Below the pieces are notes generated by a model. It was given only the letters and a program-made list of their open reading frames with translations. It was not told the origin of the DNA and made no database searches. A DNA stretch of 13,324 nucleotides from Thalassiosira profunda (lineage: Eukaryota; Bacillariophyta; Thalassiosirophyceae; Thalassiosirales; Thalassiosiraceae). A program made the position numbers and the translations under genes. This document shows, piece after piece, positions 1 through 6,206 of the stretch. The first letter of the stretch is position 1; every line of letters begins with the position of its first letter. Where the stretch lies: contig JALLAP010000392.1 in NCBI GenBank assembly GCA_036939355.1, positions 1 through 13,324 of the forward strand, written 5' to 3'.

Positions 1-656
1 GGTACGGGGTGGAATTGCCCATCATCAAGACCACCTCGATCATTCACAAGTCTCCGAAGTATCTGGCCGAGTTGCTGATGGACTCGGAGAGGGTCAAAAT
101 TTACAACAAAATGAGCCTCGGGAGGACTGACGAGAAGGTCTTCCAGACCGGAATGTAAGTGTCATTCTCTTTCCTGCAGTTGCACGCCGGATGTTGCTTT
201 TGCTCACTTGCTTTCCCATCTGACTTGCACAGCGAGACGCAAGGAGGCGAATTCGGCGACGGCGAGTCAAAGGTGGTCCGAAACCTGACCAAACCACCGA
301 TGGTAAGCAGCCTCATCGAGTTTGTCACGTGCATGCACGCCCGGAGGCTCCGCCCCGACGACACGTCCATCCTCGGCGAGAGTGAGCCCGCGGAGGGATA
401 TTTGGTCGTCAGCCGCGCCGTGACGGGAGGAGAGTGGAGCGCAGGCAATACCAAATCGAGCACCGGGGAGAAGCTTTCGCGGAACGAGATCCTGATGGGC
501 GTGAACATACTGCGGTCCGTGCCGGGGGAGCCGGACAAGACGGAGCTCACGGCGATCACGCACGTGTACAGTCCCATGATTCCGCAGATGCTGGCCCGGA
601 GCGCGGGGGTGAAGGGAGCAATGGACTTTATCAGGGACATGCGGGCGCTCCCGTGA
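1..656 (+). CDS. START-domain lipid-binding protein, 3' part (two exons visible)
   Basis: The 5' part lies outside the window. Reading frame 3 is open from base 3 to 154; after the 155-232 intron it continues from 233 to the TGA at 654-656 (Ile codon split AT|C). The visible product is about 192 residues. It reads as the second half of a START (StAR-related lipid transfer) domain: a 'SPKYLAELLMDSERVKIYNK' segment, a central 'SKVVRNLTKPP', a strand 'GYLVVSRAV', and the closing pattern 'ELTAITHVYSPMIPQMLARS' followed by a C-terminal helix ending 'FIRDMRALP'. START domains fold around one lipid, typically a sterol, phospholipid or ceramide, in a hydrophobic pocket. The protein ends right after the domain's last helix, so no C-terminal domain follows. 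Ligand and any N-terminal domains (PH, membrane anchor) cannot be seen. The family call is from pattern recognition without a search; the gene itself is well supported by the intron restoring the frame. Confidence 0.8.
155..232 (+). other. Spliceosomal intron, 78 nt, in the START-domain gene
   Basis: The donor is GTAAGT at 155 and the acceptor is TTGCACAG ending at 232, with a plausible branch site CTGAC about 10 nt before the acceptor. Removal joins an open upstream frame (stop TAA at 156-158 if unspliced) to the downstream frame, splitting an Ile codon after its second base. A closer CAG at 177-179 would make an impossibly short 25-nt intron. Confidence 0.88.
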
Positions 657-1104
657 GAGGGTTTAGGTTGGACGACGGACGACACGCCGCGAGGAAGATC
701 TTTCTCTATGCACATATCGTTTCCAGCGGCGCGTCTCTGAGGCTCAGAGTTGACTTAATAGAACTAACAAGTAGGATTAGCCTCGGTATCTCTGATAGAA
801 GAAAGGCAACCTCAGAGTTGTCCTGGAAGGGGACCCAGCAAAGCACAAGCTCGCTGAAAGGAAGAAAATCCTTCGCACTGAGACTTCGATTGAGACGGTT
901 CGTGTCACATTAGATTTGTCGGGGCATGCCAATTATTCAACGCGCTCGAAGCCTGGCTGCCAAGAAGGAGGAGAGGAGGTGCTCCCTCGCAAAGGATGTG
1001 AGTTGAGCATGGATTGCTCGGTGCTGCGCTATCAGTTCGCCGCGAGGAGAGGCTCGCAGGCCAATGGAGAGCCGACTCTGCTTCGTCTTGCAAACAGACG
1101 AAGA
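657..1104. other. Intergenic: 3' UTR of START gene and promoter/5' UTR of esterase gene
   Basis: This stretch of about 450 nt lies between two genes on the same strand. I see no convincing coding potential, RNA gene or hairpin terminator. A 10-nt direct repeat CTCAGAGTTG occurs at 743-752 and 811-820. An in-frame upstream ATG at 1009 could extend the next protein by 32 residues, but it would place an Arg-rich, non-hydrophobic stretch before the signal peptide, so I did not use it. Confidence 0.5.
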
Positions 1105-3075
1105 ATGGTCGGCTTGAACGCCGTCGCCTCGAGCGGTCTCTTGGCGCTCTGTGCCGTTGCAGCGGCGTCATCTCGATGGCATGCCCTCGCCCACGCCGCC
1201 TCCTCCGATGCCGAGATGACCCGCCGCCTCCGCCGTGCCGCCCCTCAGCGCCCATCCCGCCCCGCGCGGAGGCAGCGGGCACAAGATGTGGACTTCTTTC
1301 TCATGAGCGGCCAGAGCAACATGTGCGGCCACACCACGTCGCCGCAATCACTCACCGGCGATGCTAGCTATTGGGAGCAGATCAAGCTCATCCTCGAGGT
1401 GATGAGCGACCCCAGCGTCAACGTCAGCTCCAGCGTTTTTGAGGGGGCGCTGTTCGATGTCATCCAGACGGCGAACGCGCGCGTGACCTCCGACGATGCC
1501 GTGGCGGCGGCGCTGACGAACGGGGCGATGGCGCTGTACCGTGCGGGGCTGTTGGACGACCTCGACGCGCCGCTGCAGCTGGGACGGTGCGTTGTCTCAC
1601 TGTCGGCACGTACTACTCGATACCTTTGCACCGATCTTCTCAACTTATTATTTCTGTCCTGTCATCCTATCTGCAGCTGTTCGTATGTGGAACCCTTGGG
1701 CGGACTCCGGGAGAGGGATCGCAGCGGAGGTACCCGGCCCACTGCGTGGGACGCCAACTGCGGCGATTCCTTTGGCCACGAATTCATTTTCAGCAGGACG
1801 TTGGAACTGACAATGGGCCAGCAGCGGCCGTTCGAGGCGGTGAAGAACGCGCGCGGCGGCACAGGTGAATGCTATTGAGCGATTGCGCAAGCCTGCAATC
1901 CAATTCATCGCTCATGCAATCATTTCTCCGATGCTTCGCTAGAAATACATCGACATTGGTATCCGGGCCACGGAACATATTGGGAGTCGCTCAGGGCGTC
2001 CATTCGAAGCAGAAAGGGCCAAGGCGATTGGAAAGGATTTGTTTGGCATCAGGGGACGCAAGGTATGGTTGTGCTGTTTTCATTGCAATTGCACTGAGAC
2101 TATTGTGCATGCCTCTGAGCATTTATTCACGACCATGCAGAGTCCTGGACCGATGAGGACACCTCCGTATCCTATCTGGGCAATTTGACTGGTTTGGTTA
2201 GTGCAGTGCGCGAGGAAATGTTCGACGCGTCCAACGCTGGAACGTGGGGATGCCCGGAGGAAATTCCGGTGGTGACCGTTCAGATTGGGAGTTGGCCGCA
2301 GCGTCAGAGAGCGCAGAATGTCCGCAATGCCCAGTCGGAATTCTGCGCAGGGGATCCGCGGGCACAGATTGTCTACATGTCCGATACGAGCCCATTCTAC
2401 CACTTTGACGCGCCGTCGTTCCTAATTGGAGGTCACCGAATCGCCCAAGCGTACCAGAGAGCGGTCGAAACGAGCTTCGAATGCCCATCCAGCCAACCGT
2501 CAGCGCAGCCCTCTACGTCTGCAAAGCCATCCAGCCAACCTTCGGGTCAACCCACGACGCACCCATCCTCGTCAGCAAAGCCAACAACATCGTTGAGGCC
2601 ATCCAATCAGCCCTCGGTGCAGTCATCCAGCCAACCTTCGCCTTGGCCCTCGCCAAAACCGTCATCGCATCCCAGCAATCAACTTTCCGGGCAGCCTTCC
2701 ATTCAATCGAGTCCGTTGCCATCCAGCCAACCTTCTCATTTCATAACAGTGGAAGACGACGTTGTCTCAATGTCCACAGAAGAGGGCAACGTCACGATAT
2801 CCGTCCTTAAGAATGACAAACCCGCGTCTGGGATCGTTCTCAACTCGATCAATGCCCAGGCATCCAATGGGGTGTGTACCATCGTCCAATCTCTGGAAGG
2901 TTTGATGAGGTACGAGCCTAACGAGGGATTCGTTGGCACCGACCGCTGCAGTTACGAGAGTTGCGATTTGTCTTTGCGGTGCGGCACGGCGACCGTGACG
3001 ATTTCGGTTTCGCTGCCAAGATTCCAACCGCCTTCCGCGCCGGAGGAGTCTCCCGTGAAGTGGGAGGGCATTTGA
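1105..3075 (+). CDS. Secreted SASA-family carbohydrate esterase with PSSQPS linker and Ig/cadherin-like C-terminal domain
   Basis: The CDS is join(1105..1586, 1677..1864, 1943..2062, 2141..3075), 574 aa. The ATG at 1105 begins a hydrophobic signal peptide (residues 1 to about 25). The catalytic domain (about 62-375) shows the SASA blocks: GQSNM at 69-73 with likely nucleophile Ser71, GGT at 221-223, WHQG at 258-261, and the closing His351-Phe-Asp353 motif. Together these give a credible Ser/Asp/His esterase site. The family (sialate O-acetylesterase-like, CE6-like) removes O-acetyl groups from sugars. Residues 379-462 are a PSSQPS-type linker, probably O-glycosylated. Residues about 464-555 form a beta-rich domain with 'VLKND' and 'YEPNEGFVGTD' signatures, as in bacterial-Ig/cadherin-like (VCBS/Big-type) repeats, and four Cys (CTIV, DRCSYESC, LRCG). 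The protein is probably secreted or wall-bound, acting on acetylated polysaccharide; substrate unknown. GGT and WHQG become contiguous with their domain only after introns 2 and 3 are removed, which supports the model. Confidence 0.87.
1587..1676 (+). other. Intron 1 of esterase gene, 90 nt, readable in frame
   Basis: The donor is GTGCGT at 1587; the acceptor is CTGCAG ending at 1676 after a pyrimidine-rich stretch. It is phase 2. Its length is a multiple of three and it has no in-frame stop, so retention would insert 30 residues rather than truncate. The T/C-rich 3' end and clean sites favour a real intron, but it is the least certain of the three in this gene. Confidence 0.7.
1865..1942 (+). 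other. Intron 2 of esterase gene, 78 nt
   Basis: The donor is GTGAAT at 1865, the acceptor TTCGCTAG ending at 1942, phase 1. Retention gives a TGA stop at 1876. Removal joins the GGT block to 'EIHRHWYPGHGTYW', restoring the expected family order. Confidence 0.88.
2063..2140 (+). other. Intron 3 of esterase gene, 78 nt
   Basis: The donor is GTATGG at 2063, the acceptor ACCATGCAG ending at 2140, phase 1. Retention brings an in-frame TGA inside the intron. Removal joins 'FVWHQGTQ' to 'ESWTDEDTSVSYLGNL'. The 120-nt exon between introns 2 and 3 is symmetric (phase 1-1), so skipping would keep the frame but delete the WHQG block. Confidence 0.88.
2485..2736 (+). repeat. Pro/Ser-rich PSSQPS degenerate tandem repeat (esterase linker)
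   Basis: About 84 residues with a four-residue rhythm (P-S-x-x), varying between SSQP, GQPS, NQPS, HPSS and AKPS. The 13-mer CATCCAGCCAACC occurs exactly four times, starting at 2486, 2528, 2624 and 2720, spaced 42, 96 and 96 nt, all multiples of three. Such linkers are common in secreted stramenopile proteins and are usually extended and O-glycosylated. The repeat separates the catalytic from the Ig-like domain. Confidence 0.9.
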
Positions 3076-3276
3076 TGCAAGCCGCCGCATAATGAGTAAC
3101 ATCTTCACTCATTCCTTTCTGTGGATGTGATCAATACCCAGTGGCAACTAGCGTTTCACTCATTTCGTTCGATACAGCCACAGGCGCTTCGCCCGACGCT
3201 TCCTGCAGATATGACAGGTAAATTCAGCTGAAGAGCCGGCAAATTACAACGTCATAGTGCAAGCACCTCGATTCTC
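3076..3276. other. Convergent intergenic region, 201 nt
   Basis: It holds the 3' UTRs of the esterase gene (+) and the DTW-GNAT gene (-). I see no canonical AATAAA signal on either strand at a convincing place, and no RNA gene. Confidence 0.5.
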
Positions 3277-4632
3277 TCACCCGGTGCCCTTTTTGCCCAA
3301 TGGATTTGCCTTCTCCCAGCCCAGCTTGCTAAACAGCGCCTCCGATGCCTTGTTCCCGTCTACGATGAATGCAAATATATCCTCTCCCCTGCTTATCAAG
3401 GCATCCATCGCCTCCCTCAGCAATATGGCGCCCAGGCCGAATCGTCGATGTTCCTCGTCCACGTGCAAGATGCCAATCGATCCGTTGCGATGTCGAATTA
3501 TGCACGCAATAAGTTGTTCGTCGAACTCGATGCCCAAACATGTGCTGCTTCCAAACTTTGTTGCATTGGTACCGTCTGCGACGATTTGCTTCTGGATCAT
3601 GACCAGCGACTTTTTCGATTGATACGGCCAGCGAGAATCGACGTACTTTGCATCGGATTCCGTGAGAGGTCGGAGGTTGTATTCTTCTGGCAGTGCCAGG
3701 CCATTCAACGTTGCATTGATTGCACTTGAGCTGTTCAATAGCTGCTGCTGACGTTCCGCCTTCGCTAGCAACTTTGACACATTTCGAACCAACCCCGGAT
3801 TCTCCTCCAAGTGCCTCCGCTCGTATCTCATCTGCGTCAATATCATCGCCTTCAGCGACCCCAAAAGATGACGCGATACCTCATCCATTAGGGGATTGTC
3901 CGGTTCCAGCAACCGCAGCGTGCGTTCGCAGGACTCTAACGTCGACAGGCAGTGCGTATCGGGCTGCTTGCGTATGCTGTCGTAGATCGATGGCTCGCTT
4001 GTCCCGGTGAATTGCACGGCTTGACATCGCTTCAGGAGGGCCGGCGAGTTGCGCAGCATCCGTTTGGCCTGCGTCCAAGTGCCATCCACGATGATGAGGA
4101 GATATTTCGATTGCTGCGTGGATTGCTGCGTGCCGAATTGCAATCCTCCATCACCAGGTACCTGCGCAAGTTGCTCCATTGCATCTGCATCCTCGAGCGT
4201 GACGGCATTCGGCCCCGGAAACAGCACCAGCGGCACCCTCCCCTCCGAATACGCTTCATCCAATATCCCCTCCAGCTCCACATCGAACGACCGCCCCACC
4301 ATCACCCGACACCGTTCCAGCACCAACTTCAGCAAGGGCACAGTGCTGATAGTCTTCCGTCGAAATTCGACAGGGTGCTGCAACACTAATACATCCGTAC
4401 CCAAGCGTATTCTAGATGCAGGGAGATGGTCGCAGAGGCACTGCGGCAACGGCCGTCGGCAGCCGGGGCAATATTGGCGCCACTCCGTCGATTCGAGGGA
4501 GCCGTCCCCCCGTGGTTGGGCTGGGGTGGACACAACTTCGCCGAGGTTGCGATTTGCAATGTTGCTTGTCGTCGAAACGGTGAACGCCGCCCCGAATCGG
4601 AGCAGGCCGATCAGCCACGTAAAATGCTTCAT
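3277..4632 (-). CDS. DTW-domain tRNA aminocarboxypropyltransferase fused to GNAT acetyltransferase, probable plastid presequence
   Basis: A single-exon 451-aa protein with ATG at 4632-4630. Residues 1-17 are a short hydrophobic signal peptide ending Gly-Ala-Ala, then Phe17 and a Ser/Thr/Asn/Arg-rich stretch, which fits the bipartite AxF plastid signal. Residues about 52-245 are a DTW domain: zinc-type cysteines C55, C58, C65 and C67 (CPGCx6CLC), 'LQHPVE' at 84-89, Lys93 with 'STVPLL', 'LFPGPNA' at 137-143, the DGTW signature at 183-186, and 'KQPDTHCLSTLE' at 222-233. DTW enzymes (bacterial TapT, animal DTWD1/2) transfer the 3-amino-3-carboxypropyl group of S-adenosylmethionine to a tRNA uridine, giving acp3U. 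Residues about 318-445 are a GNAT fold: acetyl-CoA loop R397-F-G-L-G401 and motif B 'GNKASEALFSKLGW'. The GNAT substrate is unknown. It is divergent from the LRR gene at 4962 and convergent with the esterase. Confidence 0.88.
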   Translation of the reverse strand: MKHFTWLIGLLRFGAAFTVSTTSNIANRNLGEVVSTPAQPRGDGSLESTEWRQYCPGCRRPLPQCLCDHLPASRIRLGTDVLVLQHPVEFRRKTISTVPLLKLVLERCRVMVGRSFDVELEGILDEAYSEGRVPLVLFPGPNAVTLEDADAMEQLAQVPGDGGLQFGTQQSTQQSKYLLIIVDGTWTQAKRMLRNSPALLKRCQAVQFTGTSEPSIYDSIRKQPDTHCLSTLESCERTLRLLEPDNPLMDEVSRHLLGSLKAMILTQMRYERRHLEENPGLVRNVSKLLAKAERQQQLLNSSSAINATLNGLALPEEYNLRPLTESDAKYVDSRWPYQSKKSLVMIQKQIVADGTNATKFGSSTCLGIEFDEQLIACIIRHRNGSIGILHVDEEHRRFGLGAILLREAMDALISRGEDIFAFIVDGNKASEALFSKLGWEKANPLGKKGTG

Positions 4633-4961
4633 ATCTCCGGGCCCAAGCCATCACCTCCTCGGTGCACCCTTCCTCTCGGCGTTTCGCGGGGGCAAGGACT
4701 GCACCAAGGCGTTTCGGGAGGACGGAGGAGCGAGACGACGACGGACGACGCGCGCCGAGGGTTGATTGCTGATTGATCGGCTCTCGGCTTGAGCTTGAGG
4801 CTTTTGAGAAATAAAAGTGGTGCACCTCGCGCACCTGCACCCCCTCACCCCCGACCACCCCCACCCCACAAAAGGCACAAGCTATGGTCTCCTCGCACCG
4901 CCGCCCACGTACGCACGTGCACCCGGTCTGCTAACTCTTCGCTCAGCTCCCCTATCTAACA
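4633..4961. promoter_or_regulatory. Divergent promoter region between DTW-GNAT (-) and LRR (+) genes
   Basis: These 329 nt must hold both promoters. They contain an A/T-rich AAATAAAAG (4809-4817) that could be TATA-like for either gene, a C-rich tract on the + strand at about 4838-4869, and a palindromic G-box at 4913-4920. No start site can be fixed from sequence alone. Confidence 0.5.
4913..4920. promoter_or_regulatory. Palindromic G-box/E-box GCACGTGC
   Basis: A perfect 8-nt palindrome with CACGTG core at 4914-4919, 42 nt before the LRR start codon. A related CACGTAC lies just upstream at 4906-4912. CACGTG is bound by many bZIP and bHLH factors in eukaryotes; its use here is inference. 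Confidence 0.35.
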
Positions 4962-6026
4962 ATGGAACATCGGTTCACCGCCGAAACGCGCGCCCCCCGG
5001 GTCCAACAGAATGGGTGTTACAATAGTTCCGACCTGGAGGATCTGATTCGGCATTCAGGGAGGGAGGTGCTAGATCTGAGCGATAACGACATTGACGACG
5101 AAGGGGCCGCAGTGTTGGGGAGGGTGCTTGGGGAGGGAACAACGCTGAAGGCCCTTGCCATGAACGGAGATGGGCCGATGACCGTCGCCGGATGGACCGC
5201 TCTCTTTGCTTGCCTGCAGAGCCCCGACTGTGCCCTAGAGAAGCTTCAACTTGGCTGGTTCGACAGCTTTGGGGGTGCACTTGCGCTTGCGGACAGCCTC
5301 GTGGGGAACACATCGCTGAGGGCCATCACTTTGAAACACTCAGATCTCAGCCACGAGGGCTGGCGCTCCTTCTTCACAAAATTGTTTCAAGGCGCCCACT
5401 CTGCTCTAGAGCACCTCAATGTCAGCCGGGGTGGCTTGGACGAGGAGGAAATGGAGAGATTAGATGGCCATGAAATTGCATTTGCATTGGCAAAGGCACT
5501 GCAAATCCCGAAGCGCATGGCACTGAAGACACTCAACCTCAAACACTTTCAGCCGATTACCGCGTCAGAGCGATCCACGGAGGGTTGGGGGGCCATCGCG
5601 TCATCGGTGCAAAGCCGGATTTTCAATTCGGAGAGCCTGAGCACTGTCATGGCATCAAATCACACGATTGCCAAGCTATATCTTGGAACTGGGCTCCCAT
5701 TCGAAGAGAGGCCATGGCTCTCCGATCGTCTCGTGGCATTGTTGGAGATGAACGCAAACGCCAACAAGGCCGCGGTCGCTGGCGAGAAAGTCCGTCTCTA
5801 CTACAATACGTGCAACCCGAATGTCGACGACGATGAATTGCTGCTGCGAGAACTGAGAAACGACTCGGCCGATGAGCAGTGGACCAAAGCGATGCCTTTT
5901 GTGATGGCCTGGGCGGGCGGAGGCAACAACCCGACCCTTCTCTACAGGATCATTCGACGAGTGCCGACACTCTTTGGTTCTGGACGGGGTATGTCTGCTA
6001 CGAAGAAAAGAAAGGCGACCAGCTAA
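4962..6026 (+). CDS. Leucine-rich-repeat (ribonuclease-inhibitor-like) protein with conserved-looking C-terminal block
   Basis: A single-exon 354-aa protein; ATG at 4962 in an AACAATGG context. Residues about 35-235 contain degenerate RI-type repeats: 'VLDLSDNDIDDEGAAVLG', 'LKALAMNGDGPMTVAGW', 'LEKLQLGWFDSFGGALALA', 'LRAITLKHSDLSHEGW', 'LEHLNVSRGGLDEEE' and 'LKTLNLKHFQPI'. The C-terminal part (about 250-340) is not LRR; its 'MPFVMAWAG' and 'LLYRIIRRVPTLF' segments resemble, from memory, the tail of many diatom LRR proteins of unknown role. A basic KKRK at 348-351 could be a nuclear signal. No signal peptide or membrane segment is evident, so it is probably intracellular. LRRs usually bind proteins; the partner is unknown. 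The gene starts 329 nt from the divergent DTW-GNAT start. Confidence 0.85.
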   Translation: MEHRFTAETRAPRVQQNGCYNSSDLEDLIRHSGREVLDLSDNDIDDEGAAVLGRVLGEGTTLKALAMNGDGPMTVAGWTALFACLQSPDCALEKLQLGWFDSFGGALALADSLVGNTSLRAITLKHSDLSHEGWRSFFTKLFQGAHSALEHLNVSRGGLDEEEMERLDGHEIAFALAKALQIPKRMALKTLNLKHFQPITASERSTEGWGAIASSVQSRIFNSESLSTVMASNHTIAKLYLGTGLPFEERPWLSDRLVALLEMNANANKAAVAGEKVRLYYNTCNPNVDDDELLLRELRNDSADEQWTKAMPFVMAWAGGGNNPTLLYRIIRRVPTLFGSGRGMSATKKRKATS

Positions 6027-6096
6027 TACCTACCTATCTACGATGCGTGACCGTGGTGGGGATCAAAGACGAGCCCGCCCAGCGGGGTGCACAGAG

Positions 6097-6118
6097 GTAG
6101 GTACATAGCCGTACCTAC
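6097..6118. repeat. Perfect 8-nt inverted repeat, GTAGGTAC / GTACCTAC, 6-nt loop
   Basis: The arms are 6097-6104 and 6111-6118, with loop ATAGCC. It lies between the LRR stop and the MATE start, so it could be a hairpin in the LRR 3' UTR or a palindromic factor site in the MATE promoter. Similar TACCTACCTA sequence follows the LRR stop at about 6027-6036. Confidence 0.5.
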
Positions 6119-6133
6119 GTAAAATAGCCAACC

Positions 6134-6172
6134 TCCGCCCCCGCCCCGCCCCACCCGCCCCATCGCCTCCAG
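6134..6172 (+). promoter_or_regulatory. C-rich (CCGCCCC) tract upstream of the MATE start
   Basis: A run of repeated CCGCCCC/CCCACCC elements about 35-70 nt before the ATG. On the opposite strand these are GGGGCGGGG-like GC boxes. Comparable tracts precede the LRR and EF4 genes, suggesting a shared core-promoter or 5' UTR property; function is inferred. Confidence 0.4.
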
Positions 6173-6206
6173 CTCACTCCTCCCCGCTAGCCGCCGCTTT
6201 GCCAGC

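Noticed and set aside
743..820. Direct repeat CTCAGAGTTG as a mobile-element target duplication
   Set aside because: The 58 nt between copies has no terminal inverted repeats or coding potential; a 10-nt repeat at this distance can occur by chance.
155..2140. The 78-nt introns as copies of an introner-like mobile element
   Set aside because: Reading them side by side shows no shared sequence beyond splice signals and short T-rich words, and no target-site duplications.
2485..2736. Regular repeats as a possible CRISPR-like array
   Set aside because: The repeats are in frame, encode a P/S linker, have no constant spacer pattern, and lie in a eukaryotic gene.
4049..4765. A 238-codon + strand open frame antisense to the DTW domain
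   Set aside because: Low-complexity Ser/Thr/Arg content with no domain; the minus strand has an intact DTW-GNAT protein here.
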